From NCBI GenBank assembly GCA_943369295.1, contig CALRMU020000002.1, positions 682,001 to 746,000 of the forward strand: a DNA stretch of 64,000 nt, given 5' to 3'. The translations under genes and the position numbers were made by a program. Shown in pieces: positions 26,459 to 34,851 of this stretch (positions within the stretch are counted from its first letter, which is position 1; each line of letters begins with the position of its first letter). The notes beneath the pieces are model-generated. The model saw only the letters and a list, made by a program, of their open reading frames with translations. It made no database searches and was not told where the DNA came from. This DNA comes from JAKRSE01 sp943369295. Its GTDB lineage: Bacteria; Armatimonadota; Fimbriimonadia; Fimbriimonadales; Fimbriimonadaceae.

Positions 26459-26785
26459 ATGATGGAAACGAAGATGTTTCGCAAGGTGTATTGGGTGACC
26501 GAGCAGCTGGATGCAGAAGGGAAGTCTTCTGTGGCTGGTGTCTTCACCTCAGTCCACGATCTTGTCGAGAACGGACTGACAGGTGTTGAAGGCTCAGCCA
26601 AGAACGCTGGCTTTCGATTGACCCTTGTCGAATTGGATAAGGTTGGCCCTCTGGGCACCTGGGACAGTCCCGACTATGCTGGGCTTTCTGACGACCTTGA
26701 AATCTATGTTCGGACCGGCGAAGTGGCCGTGTACGAAAAAGAGGATTTGGTCGCCAAGCTGAAGGAAACCCCGGTTCCCACATAG
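26459..26785 (+). CDS. Small hypothetical protein
   Basis: This 108-residue acidic protein has no signal peptide or membrane helix. It is a regular alpha/beta sequence (RKVYWVTEQLDAEGKSSVAG, VFTSVHDLVENGL, RLTLVELDKVGPLGTW, LEIYVRTGEVAVYE). I do not recognise its family. It stands between the arsenite permease and the UvrA-like gene on the same strand, with gaps of 84 and 115 bp. The start could be either of the two adjacent ATG codons (26459 or 26462). Confidence 0.6.
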   Translation: MMETKMFRKVYWVTEQLDAEGKSSVAGVFTSVHDLVENGLTGVEGSAKNAGFRLTLVELDKVGPLGTWDSPDYAGLSDDLEIYVRTGEVAVYEKEDLVAKLKETPVPT

Positions 26786-26880
26786 CAGTTCCTTAGACAT
26801 TTTGGGCTTCTCTCCATCTTCTTCATTGAAGAACCAGAGGGGATAAATGTGCCCAAAACAGTAGACATCTGACGGGTCCA

Positions 26881-26897
26881 GGGGAGGTATCCTCCCC
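26881..26897. promoter_or_regulatory. Perfect inverted repeat directly upstream of the uvrA-like start
   Basis: GGGGAGG-tat-CCTCCCC ends three bases before the ATG at 26901. As RNA it would form a 7-bp hairpin that covers the only purine-rich candidate ribosome binding site (GGGGAGG). As DNA it could be an operator. It does not match LexA boxes of the CTGT-N8-ACAG or GAAC-N4-GTTC types. Confidence 0.5.
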
Positions 26898-26900
26898 TTA

Positions 26901-28904
26901 ATGTCTCTGGATAAGATCGTGGTGGTGGGGGCGAGGGAGAACAACCTCAAGAACATCACGGTGGAGATTCCGCGCGACAAGCTGGTTGTCATCACCGGCC
27001 TGAGCGGAAGCGGAAAATCCTCCCTCGCATTCGACACGATCTATGCCGAGGGACGCCGCCGCTATGTCGAGAGCCTAAGCGCCTACGCCCGCCAGTTCTT
27101 AGGTCAGATGGATAAACCCGATGTTGACCACATCGAAGGCTTATCTCCCGCAGTCTCAATCGATCAAAAAAGCGCCAGCCGCAACCCGCGGTCTACCGTT
27201 GGCACAGTCACGGAGATCTACGATTACCTTCGTGTCCTCTTTGCCCGAGCTGGAATTCCCTACGTTCCTGGCACAGATATTCCCTTGGAAAGACAGTCAG
27301 TTGACCAGATTGTCGAATCCATCATGTCTCTGCCTGAAGGCACGAGAATGCACATCCTCGGACCCATTGTAAGGGGCCGCAAAGGGGAGTACAAAAAGGA
27401 ATTGAAAGAGGCCGAGGCTCAGGGTTACGCCCGCGCCAGGGTCGATGGAACCATGTACGAAATTGGGGATGACATCCCCATGGACCGTTACAAGCAGCAC
27501 ACGATCGAAGTTGTTGTCGACCGTCTGGTGATGAAAGAGGGGCTGGAGCGCCGCCTCTCTGATTCTGTCGAAACTTCTTTGAAGCTGGGCAAGGGGATCA
27601 TCGTTGTCTCCTTTCAGCTTCCCGATGGCACCTCTTTGGATTCCATTCCGCTCCACGTCACTTCCGAGACAAAGGATGCTGAATGGAAGGACGTCATCTT
27701 CAGCGAGCACTACACCAACGTTGAGCACAACTTTTCGATGCCAGAGCTGGAGCCGAGAATGTTCTCCTTCAACTCGCCCTTTGGTGCCTGCCCAGAATGC
27801 ACTGGCTTGGGCACCAAGACTGAATTCGACCCGGAACGCATCATCCTCAACCCCAATCTTCCCCTGAGAGATGGCGCGATTCAGCCCTTCGTCTACAAAT
27901 CTGGCGAGAGTAAAGAATGGTGGCCAGATGTCTTGGATGGCGTCGGTCGAGCTGTCGGATTCGATGCCTCGCTACCGCCGGCAAAGCTGACCCCCGAGCA
28001 GATGGAGCCTGTCTGGCTTGGCCTCGAACAGCCAGTTGAAGTCCGCATGAAATACTCGCGAACTGAGCGAGTCTTTAAGCACAAGTGGGATGGCGTTCTT
28101 TCAGTTCTGCGGCGAAAGTACGAAGGGACCGAAAGCGAATGGGTTAAGCAGGATCTTGAGCAGTACATGACGACCAAGCCCTGCCCTGCCTGTCAGGGAC
28201 AGAGACTGAAGCCAGAGACTCTCTGCGTAAAGGTGGGGGGCAAGAACGTCGCTGAGGTCAGCTGCATGAGCGTTTCCGGCGCCCTTGAATTCTTCGAGCA
28301 TCTTTCAGAAAGGCTCAATAACAGACAAAAGGCCATTGCCGAAAAGGCGGTCAAGGAGATCATCGAGAGGCTGAGATTCTTGAACGATGTTGGCCTCAGC
28401 TATTTGACTCTGGACCGCACTGCCAGCACCCTGGCCGGTGGCGAGGCCCAGAGAATCAGACTCGCCACTCAGATCGGCAGCGGTCTGATGGGGTGCCTCT
28501 ACGTTCTGGATGAACCCTCAATCGGACTCCACCAAAGAGACAACGACCGCCTGATCAAAACCCTCATTCGACTGAGAGACCTCGGCAACACGGTTCTCGT
28601 CGTTGAGCACGATGAAGACACGATGAAGGCGGCAGACTGGCTGATTGACCTCGGCCCAGGGGCTGGTGAGCATGGAGGGCAGATTGTGAACGAAGGCACT
28701 TATGAAGACTTCATCACGAGAGAAAGTCCGACCTCGGTGTACCTCACTGGTGTTCAGAAGATAGAAGTGCCGAAGCAGAGGAGACAGCCGCGCGCTCCAC
28801 ACCCCAACGATGCTCCTGTTCTGCTAATGGCCGCAGAAGAGAAGGCTCCGCCGCTTAAAACGACGAAGCCTAGAAAGCAGAAGCCGATTAAGTCAGCTCA
28901 ATAG
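26901..28904 (+). CDS. UvrA homologue truncated after the first ABC module (half-UvrA)
   Basis: UvrA scans DNA for damage and is normally about 950 residues with two ABC modules. This one is 667. The first module is complete: Walker A GLSGSGKSS (33-41), RNPRSTVGTVTEIYDYLR, ABC signature LAGGEAQRIRLATQIGSGL (511-529) and Walker B LYVLDEPSIGL (533-543). The second module, starting normally with a second Walker A, is absent; after residue 620 there is a Pro/Lys-rich tail. In the first zinc module only the second pair (CPEC, 297-300) remains; the first CxxC before FSMPELEPRMFSFNSP is replaced by TNVEHN. A later CPAC (428-431) is kept. It could be a paralogue beside a full uvrA elsewhere. Confidence 0.85.
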   Translation: MSLDKIVVVGARENNLKNITVEIPRDKLVVITGLSGSGKSSLAFDTIYAEGRRRYVESLSAYARQFLGQMDKPDVDHIEGLSPAVSIDQKSASRNPRSTVGTVTEIYDYLRVLFARAGIPYVPGTDIPLERQSVDQIVESIMSLPEGTRMHILGPIVRGRKGEYKKELKEAEAQGYARARVDGTMYEIGDDIPMDRYKQHTIEVVVDRLVMKEGLERRLSDSVETSLKLGKGIIVVSFQLPDGTSLDSIPLHVTSETKDAEWKDVIFSEHYTNVEHNFSMPELEPRMFSFNSPFGACPECTGLGTKTEFDPERIILNPNLPLRDGAIQPFVYKSGESKEWWPDVLDGVGRAVGFDASLPPAKLTPEQMEPVWLGLEQPVEVRMKYSRTERVFKHKWDGVLSVLRRKYEGTESEWVKQDLEQYMTTKPCPACQGQRLKPETLCVKVGGKNVAEVSCMSVSGALEFFEHLSERLNNRQKAIAEKAVKEIIERLRFLNDVGLSYLTLDRTASTLAGGEAQRIRLATQIGSGLMGCLYVLDEPSIGLHQRDNDRLIKTLIRLRDLGNTVLVVEHDEDTMKAADWLIDLGPGAGEHGGQIVNEGTYEDFITRESPTSVYLTGVQKIEVPKQRRQPRAPHPNDAPVLLMAAEEKAPPLKTTKPRKQKPIKSAQ

Positions 28905-29343
28905 GAATGCAGAGCTCGGTCACCCACATGGATGGATCGGGCTCTTCATTCGGGTCGGTGACATAGCTGTCCCAGCAGTCGCCTCTCTGCTTCACGTTCA
29001 AGGCCCCAAAGGCCTTCCACATGTAGCCCCAGCTTTCGTGAAGGTTGGCGTAGGAACCGTTGTGGATTCCCATAAGCACCTGCCCGCCAGGATAGGTTTT
29101 TGAGGCTGCCTGTCCCGTCACCGAAGCAGGTTCGACCGGAAAAGCGGCTTCAATAGTCACTCCCTCTTCAGTAAAGGTCGTGTAGTAAACCCTTGGGGCT
29201 TCAATAAGTTCAGCCTCTGGTTCGGCTTCAATCAGCCTTTCGTAAAGGCCAGAAACGCAGTCACCCAAATCTTCGTGTCGGCAGGAGCCCGCCAAGAAAA
29301 GACAGAAGCAGGGTTCTACTTCGACAATCTGGGTCTCGATCAT
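28888..29343 (-). CDS. GyrI-like / AraC effector-binding domain protein
   Basis: This 151-residue stand-alone domain resembles the SOUL/GyrI-like fold: VEVEPCFCLFLAGSCRHEDLG at the start, APRVYYTTFTEEG, then PGGQVLMGIHNGSYANLHESW and a C-terminal WVTELCIPI. Such domains bind small hydrophobic or cationic molecules, or inhibit gyrase in E. coli SbmC/GyrI. Its 3' end overlaps the uvrA-like gene by 17 bp in convergent orientation. The ligand is unknown. Confidence 0.8.
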   Translation of the reverse strand: MIETQIVEVEPCFCLFLAGSCRHEDLGDCVSGLYERLIEAEPEAELIEAPRVYYTTFTEEGVTIEAAFPVEPASVTGQAASKTYPGGQVLMGIHNGSYANLHESWGYMWKAFGALNVKQRGDCWDSYVTDPNEEPDPSMWVTELCIPIELT

Positions 29344-29406
29344 GCTCCACAGTTTAGCAGGGGGCAGGTCGGCAGCCTGGTCTCAACTGCACAAAGCCCA
29401 CAGACG

Positions 29407-29447
29407 AAAAACAAAAACCCCGGATCAACCAAATGGTCAATCCGGGG
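29407..29447 (-). terminator. Intrinsic terminator after the sugar dehydrogenase gene
   Basis: On the minus strand, CCCCGGATtgacc and its partner ending in ATCCGGGG form a GC-rich hairpin followed by TTTTTGTTTTT (complement of the aaaaacaaaaa at 29407-29417). It lies 22 bp after the stop codon of the PQQ-type dehydrogenase gene. Confidence 0.85.
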
Positions 29448-29468
29448 CGTGTCTCGTTAGCACAAAGC

Positions 29469-30644
29469 TTACGCTGGCTCGATTCTCATCAAACGGCCAT
29501 TGCCTTCGTCAGTCAAGAAATAGAGGTATCCATCAGGACCCTGCCTCACGTCGCGGACTCTGGTGCCGATCTGCAGCTTGGACTGGCCGATGACTTTGCC
29601 GCTGCCATCAAGGTCGATGCGCCGGATGTCAGATCCGGCCAAACCGCCCGAGAAGAGGTCGCCCTTCCAATTGGGGAAGACATTGCCCGTGTAGAAAGCC
29701 AATCCAGACGGCGCAGGATTGGGGTTCCAGACGACCATCGGGTCTTCCATGCCAGGAAGCGAAGTCTTGTCTGTGATGGTCTGACCGGAGTACTCGATGC
29801 TGAAAGTGGCCACAGGCCATCCGTAGTTGGCAGCTTTCTTAACGAGGTTGATTTCGTCTCCCATGCGGGCGCCGTGCTCGTTAACGTACAGACGGCCAGA
29901 GGCGTAGTCCATCGCCATGCCCTGAGCGTTTCTGTGACCGTAGCTCCAAACCTCTGGTGAAAAGCTCTTGTCGGTCTCGTAAGGGTTGCCCTTGGCTGGC
30001 TTGCCTGTATCGGTCAGGTGAAGCACCTTGCCAAAGTGGCTCTGCCTGTCCTGGCTCAACTGGCGTACGTTGCCATCGCCAATGGTCAAAAAGATCGTCT
30101 TGTCTTTCGAGAAGACGATTCTTGATCCGAAGTGAAGTCCGCCGCCCTTCGTCTGGGGGTTGGAATAAAGCACCTCGACATTGCTGATCTTGGTTTCGTC
30201 GAACTTGCCCCTAATGAGAACTGTTTTGTTTGCGTTGCCTGGGCCAGTGGCAAGAGTGATGTAAACCAGCTTGTTGGTGGCATAGTCGGGGTGAATGGCA
30301 ACATCCATCACGCCACCCTGTCCGCCTGCGTTCACCTCAGGACCATTCTCGATCGGAATGCTGGTGAAGCTTCCGCCTCTAACAAGGGCCAAGCCGCCTT
30401 CTTTCTGAGTGATGAGAATGCGGCCATCAGGGAGCCAGCACATGCCCCAAGGTCGTCGGATTCCACCAACAACCTGAGTCATCTTCCAACCCGTTTCCTT
30501 CGTGGTCACGTCGGTCATCTGGACCTTGGACTGGGCAGATGCGGCTGGAGCACTGGCGGCTGCGCCGGCAAGAGGTGCTTCTGCTGCTTGGCAGCCCAAG
30601 AGCGCAATCGTGGCCGCAGAGAGAATCAAGCTATTGGAAGTCAT
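29469..30644 (-). CDS. PQQ-dependent aldose-type sugar dehydrogenase (lipoprotein)
   Basis: From the ATG at 30644 the protein has 391 residues and starts with a lipoprotein signal (SLILSAATIALLGC, lipid-attached Cys). The six-bladed propeller of the glucose/sorbosone dehydrogenase family follows: RRPWGMCWLPDGRILITQK, GQGGVMDVAIHPDYATN, GGGLHFGSRIVFS (with the likely catalytic His), WSYGHRNAQGMAMD, and EHGARMGDEINLV. It oxidises sugars outside the cytoplasm with PQQ. No pqq biosynthesis genes are nearby. The longer frame to 30677 would lack a proper signal peptide. Confidence 0.88.
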   Translation of the reverse strand: MTSNSLILSAATIALLGCQAAEAPLAGAAASAPAASAQSKVQMTDVTTKETGWKMTQVVGGIRRPWGMCWLPDGRILITQKEGGLALVRGGSFTSIPIENGPEVNAGGQGGVMDVAIHPDYATNKLVYITLATGPGNANKTVLIRGKFDETKISNVEVLYSNPQTKGGGLHFGSRIVFSKDKTIFLTIGDGNVRQLSQDRQSHFGKVLHLTDTGKPAKGNPYETDKSFSPEVWSYGHRNAQGMAMDYASGRLYVNEHGARMGDEINLVKKAANYGWPVATFSIEYSGQTITDKTSLPGMEDPMVVWNPNPAPSGLAFYTGNVFPNWKGDLFSGGLAGSDIRRIDLDGSGKVIGQSKLQIGTRVRDVRQGPDGYLYFLTDEGNGRLMRIEPA

Positions 30645-30775
30645 GGCTTGCTCAAATCCTACGCTGCAAAAAGCCATTCCTGCACGCCTGTCCTAAGAAA
30701 AGGTCATTCATCCTTAGCAAAGTGATCATGTAGTCTTGTGAACAAGGTCACCGCTTCAGCGTCCCTAATCACAAG

Positions 30776-32242
30776 ATGGCTCTTTCGGATATTCAAAAAA
30801 CTGCTCACCTGCTGCGCAGATTCGGATTAGGCGCAAGCGAAGCAGAACTGGACTACTACGGATCTGGCACCTACGAAGAGGCTGTCGACAAGTTCATCAA
30901 GGTCTCAATGGAAGAGCCTTCTCAGCTCATCGATCCGCAGGATTTCGCCAACGGGCAGGGTGTAGTAAACATCCGCGTCATGCAGGGCCTTTGGTACGCC
31001 CGCCTCTGTTTTTCCAACCAGCCGCTTAGAGAAAAGCTGACCATCTTCTGGCACGATCACTTTGCCGTAGGGGCCAATAAGGTCACAAGCGCTTTTGCGA
31101 TGAACCAGTACGTCGATGTCATGCGGCGTTTGGCCCTTGGCAGCTTTCAAGAGCTATTGACCGAAGTCAGCCGCAGTCCCGCCATGATCTACTGGCTGGA
31201 CGGTCAGGATAATGTCGCTGGCCGAGCGCAGGAAAACTTCGGGCGAGAAGTGCTTGAGCTCTTCACTTTAGGAATCGGGAACTACACAGAGAAGGATGTT
31301 CAAGAGTCAGCCCGCGCCTTTACAGGCTGGAGCTACCTCGGGGCAAGTTCTCGGGGTGCAAGCCGACCTCCTGGCCGGCAGGCCACCTTTGCTTACCGGG
31401 CCGATCAGCACGATACAGGTGAAAAGGTCGTACTAGGCAAACGCGGCAAGATGACAGGCAACGAAGTTCTCGACCTGCTCTGCGATGAGCCAAGAACAGC
31501 TCTCTACATCTCAGAAAAGCTTTGGAAGTGGTTTGTTTCCCCCAAGCTTTCAACGGCGACCCACAACTCAATCGCTCAGGTTTTTGTCAATTCTAAGCTC
31601 AGCATCGCCGCCTTGATCAAGCATATGATGCTGCATCCAGAATTCACCTCTCAAGCCAACCAAAGATCGATTGTCAAGAATCCTGTCGACTTCTGCCTGG
31701 CGACAGCCCGCGCTCTGGGCGTGGGAACGAGAATGAGCTCTCTGCTTGAGGCAGGGAAGAGAAACCCCCAGATCAACGAGCAGAACGGAACCAATCTGGC
31801 CATGATTCGAGCTGTCGCGCCTGCCTTTGCTATCCTCCAATCCACCACATCAATGGGGATGGAGCTGATGGAGCCGCCAGACGTGGCAGGCTGGCAGAGT
31901 GGCCTGGAGTGGATTACCTCGGCGACCATGACTGAGCGGATCAAGTGGTCAGAGAGTTTATGGCAGGGGGGGCAGGCCAGACCGAGAGCCAATTTGGGCG
32001 GAAATGCAGGTGGCAACAGAGGGGGCGTCACCATTGGTATTGATCCAAGGCCGATCTTTGGCACTGCCACCAACCCAAATCAAGTGGCAGATCGAATTCT
32101 CAGCCTCTTCGACGCCGAAGTCAGCCCAAACACAAAGGCTGCCATGGTCAAGGCAGCGGCCGGTACCGACGATCTTGGTCCAGAGTCAGTACGACTGGCT
32201 ACGAAGATTCTCTTCGCTTCGCCAGAGTTCCAGATGATGTAG
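30776..32242 (+). CDS. DUF1800 family protein
   Basis: This 488-residue protein has the DUF1800 hallmark segments: HLLRRFGLGASEAELD at the N-terminus, KLTIFWHDHFAVG, DGQDNVAGRAQENFGREVLE with LFTLGIGNYTEKDV, and DVAGWQSGLEWI near the C-terminus. No signal peptide is visible. A Gly/Asn/Arg-rich linker (about 400-420) precedes the last helices. DUF1800 proteins are usually encoded with a DUF1501 protein and act in the cell envelope or on secreted polymers; the biochemical role is not established. It converges with the DUF1549/DUF1553 gene. Confidence 0.9.
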   Translation: MALSDIQKTAHLLRRFGLGASEAELDYYGSGTYEEAVDKFIKVSMEEPSQLIDPQDFANGQGVVNIRVMQGLWYARLCFSNQPLREKLTIFWHDHFAVGANKVTSAFAMNQYVDVMRRLALGSFQELLTEVSRSPAMIYWLDGQDNVAGRAQENFGREVLELFTLGIGNYTEKDVQESARAFTGWSYLGASSRGASRPPGRQATFAYRADQHDTGEKVVLGKRGKMTGNEVLDLLCDEPRTALYISEKLWKWFVSPKLSTATHNSIAQVFVNSKLSIAALIKHMMLHPEFTSQANQRSIVKNPVDFCLATARALGVGTRMSSLLEAGKRNPQINEQNGTNLAMIRAVAPAFAILQSTTSMGMELMEPPDVAGWQSGLEWITSATMTERIKWSESLWQGGQARPRANLGGNAGGNRGGVTIGIDPRPIFGTATNPNQVADRILSLFDAEVSPNTKAAMVKAAAGTDDLGPESVRLATKILFASPEFQMM

Positions 32243-32254
32243 CGGAAGAATGAG

Positions 32255-32294
32255 GAATGAGGAATGAAGTCATATCATCCTTCATTCCTCAATC
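32255..32294. terminator. Hairpin between convergent DUF1800 and DUF1549 genes
   Basis: GAATGAGGAATGAAG and CTTCATTCCTCAATC form a 15-bp stem with one mismatch and a 10-nt loop. There is no poly-T run on either side, so it may be a processing or 3'-end protecting structure rather than a true intrinsic terminator. Confidence 0.6.
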
Positions 32295-32298
32295 TTCG

Positions 32299-34851
32299 TC
32301 AGCCCTTGGTAATCGCCTCGTCCGTGCTCATTAGAACATTGATCACCATCAGCCAGGCGGCGCCTTCAACGTTCATTCCCAGCTTGCCTGCTTCTTCTGG
32401 CTTAGCGCTGTAAAGCTTCACCTGGTCTTCCAACAGCTTCTTCATGGCTGTTCTCTCGGATTCTCTAATCGGGCGGGAAAGCACCCAGAGGTAAGCCATA
32501 GAGAGTCTATGGTCATCCGATCCGCCCAACCTTTGAAGCTTGGTGGCAAGCACCTTGGCTGATTCCAGATAGACAGGGTCGTTCATCAAGACCAAAGCCT
32601 GAAGAGGCGTATTGGTTCTCAAGCGGCGCGGCAGGCACTCTTCTCGACTGCCAGAATCAAAGGTCATAAAGCTGGGGTAAGGAGCCGTCCTCTTGACGAA
32701 GGTGAAAATCCCACGTCGGTACCGGTCCACACCGCTGCTCATCTGCCAGTACTCACCCGAGTAAGGAGAGTTCCAGGTGCCTTCAGGCTGGTAGGGCATA
32801 ACGCTTGGGCCGCCAATCTTGGTTGAGAGCAGGCCAGAGGCATGCAGCAGAGAGTCTCGGATCATCTCGGCTTCCATGCGGAACCTGGGGCCCCGGGCAA
32901 GAAGCTCGTTGTAAGGATCAAGCTCAAGCATCTCTTTGCTGACCTTAGAACTCTGCTGATAGGTGCGCGAGGTCACGATTGTGCGGTGCAGCCATTTCTG
33001 ATCCCAGCCGCTCTTCACAAACTCGCTTGCAAGCCATTCCAGCAGTTCAGGGTGGCTTGGCGGGGCACTTCTGACTCCGAAGTCGTCAACTGTTTCTACA
33101 ATTCCTCTTCCGAAATACTGCTCCCAAACGCGGTTGACATGAACCCTTGCGGCCATGGGGTTTTGGTCAGAAACCAGCCACTTGGCCAGGCCAAGGCGGT
33201 TTTTGGGCAGTTCTGGGGGCATCTCGCCAAAGACTTCAGGAGTCCTTGGTGTCACCGGCTCTGCATCAGCTCGGTACTCGCCTCTTGCCTTGACAAAGGT
33301 TTTGGGGATGTCGATCTTAGGGTCATCGCCCATGACTCTTGTCTTGGGGATGCGGTCGACCAATAGGCTGATTTGGGTGTCCAGCCGTTTCTGCTCCATC
33401 GGGTTTTTGGCAGCGGCTCTTGCCTCTCTCAGCCTTTTAAGCTCCTCTTCCTGCCCTGGTCCGTAGAGCCACAGCTCGTTTTCCCAGAGGTCAGTTTCAA
33501 AGGGAGGGCTGCCGACCAGCCTGACATTGGGCTTGTTGAAAAAGGCATAGAAGGAGAAGTAATCCTTGTGGCTGATTTCATCAAACTTGTGGTCGTGGCA
33601 GCGCGCGCAGGCCAAAGTTGACCCCATCCAGACTGTCGCCGTCGTGTTGACTCTGTCCGAGATAATCGCGTATTGAGCTTCGCCATCATCCACGCCGCCT
33701 TCCAGATTCTGCATCGTGTTGCGATTGAATCCTGTCGCCACAATCTGATCTCGAGTTGCGTTAGGCAGAAGATCACCAGCAACCTGCTCGATCGTGAATT
33801 GATCGAAGGGCATGTTTTTGTTGAAAGCGTTGATCACCCAATCGCGGTAAGGCCAAATGCTTCGAGAATTGTCCTTTTCAAAGCCGTTGGTGTCGGCATA
33901 GCGGGCCAGATCCAGCCAGGGCCGAGCCTGTCTCACCCCGTACTGAGGATTCTTCAAAAGTCTGTCAACCACTTGGCTGTATTCAGCTGCCGAGGGATTT
34001 TTGAGAAAAGCCTGAACTTCGGCCGGTGTCGGCGGAAGGCCGATGATGTCCAAATAGACTCTTCTCAGCCTGGTCGCAGGGTCGGCTAAGGGGCTGAAGG
34101 CAAGGTCTTCCTTCTCCAGCCTTGCTGCCACAAAGGCATCAATAGGGTGGCCGCCGCTTGGTGGATTCGGCGTGGCTAATGGTCTGTAAGCCCAGTGCTT
34201 GACTTTGACTCTGCCAGTTGGTGCAAAGCTCGCGCCTTCAGCAATCCACCTTTCTATCAGGTCAATTTCCTTGCTGGGCAAGGCTGGGAATCCCTTGGGC
34301 ATGCGTTCCATGCCGCCCTCACCCTTAACTCTAGTCAGAAGGGTGCTCTTCTCGGGATTGCCAGGAGAAATCACAGTGGCAATGTCGGCTTGCTTTCTAA
34401 GATCCAAGCCTGCAGCGGGAGAATCTGCATGGCAGTTGAGGCACGAAGCTCTGATAATGGGGGCGATATCCAGTGAAAAATCGACTGGATCTTTGAATCT
34501 TGCCCCTTCAGCGATCCATCTTTCGAACAGCCGAATGACATCAGTGGCCAAGGGTTTCGCGCCCATTGGCATTCGCTTGACTCCATCCGTGCCATTCAGA
34601 GCGTGCATCAGCTTGCTCCTCGCTGGATCTTTGGCGACAATGTACTTGCTGATTCCTTCAGGAGTTGTCAGATCCATCGGGGTATTGGCGCCGTGACAGC
34701 CTATACAGCTTGCCTTGAGAACAGGGGAAATCTGATCGACGAATGAAATTCCGCCATCTTTTGGAGCGGGCTGCGCAGGTGCCTGAGGATCGCCGACAGC
34801 CAATGCGGCAAGCAGAACCAGAACCGAAAGCCCAAAAAGAAAGCCCTTCAC
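32299..34851 (-). CDS. Planctomycete-type cytochrome c / DUF1549 / DUF1553 protein
   Basis: This 850-residue protein has a signal peptide (about 1-22), two haem-type motifs (CIGCH near 49 and CLNCH near 138) in PSCyt1-like domains, then PSCyt2/DUF1549 (HPIDAFVAARLEKEDLAFSP, RPWLDLARYADTNGFEKD, LACARCHDHKFDEIS) and PSD1/DUF1553 (NPMAARVHVNRVWEQYFGRG, REECLPRRLRTNTPLQALVLMN). This is the standard architecture in Planctomycetota and relatives. It is predicted to be an extracytoplasmic redox-linked enzyme complex; the substrate is unknown. Its ATG overlaps the stop of the DUF1501 gene by 4 bp, the usual partner pair. Confidence 0.93.
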   Translation of the reverse strand: MKGFLFGLSVLVLLAALAVGDPQAPAQPAPKDGGISFVDQISPVLKASCIGCHGANTPMDLTTPEGISKYIVAKDPARSKLMHALNGTDGVKRMPMGAKPLATDVIRLFERWIAEGARFKDPVDFSLDIAPIIRASCLNCHADSPAAGLDLRKQADIATVISPGNPEKSTLLTRVKGEGGMERMPKGFPALPSKEIDLIERWIAEGASFAPTGRVKVKHWAYRPLATPNPPSGGHPIDAFVAARLEKEDLAFSPLADPATRLRRVYLDIIGLPPTPAEVQAFLKNPSAAEYSQVVDRLLKNPQYGVRQARPWLDLARYADTNGFEKDNSRSIWPYRDWVINAFNKNMPFDQFTIEQVAGDLLPNATRDQIVATGFNRNTMQNLEGGVDDGEAQYAIISDRVNTTATVWMGSTLACARCHDHKFDEISHKDYFSFYAFFNKPNVRLVGSPPFETDLWENELWLYGPGQEEELKRLREARAAAKNPMEQKRLDTQISLLVDRIPKTRVMGDDPKIDIPKTFVKARGEYRADAEPVTPRTPEVFGEMPPELPKNRLGLAKWLVSDQNPMAARVHVNRVWEQYFGRGIVETVDDFGVRSAPPSHPELLEWLASEFVKSGWDQKWLHRTIVTSRTYQQSSKVSKEMLELDPYNELLARGPRFRMEAEMIRDSLLHASGLLSTKIGGPSVMPYQPEGTWNSPYSGEYWQMSSGVDRYRRGIFTFVKRTAPYPSFMTFDSGSREECLPRRLRTNTPLQALVLMNDPVYLESAKVLATKLQRLGGSDDHRLSMAYLWVLSRPIRESERTAMKKLLEDQVKLYSAKPEEAGKLGMNVEGAAWLMVINVLMSTDEAITKG

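Noticed and set aside
26901..28904. Frameshifted full-length uvrA
   Set aside because: No second-module motifs (second Walker A, second signature) are present in any frame between 28760 and 29470, so a simple frameshift does not explain the missing half.
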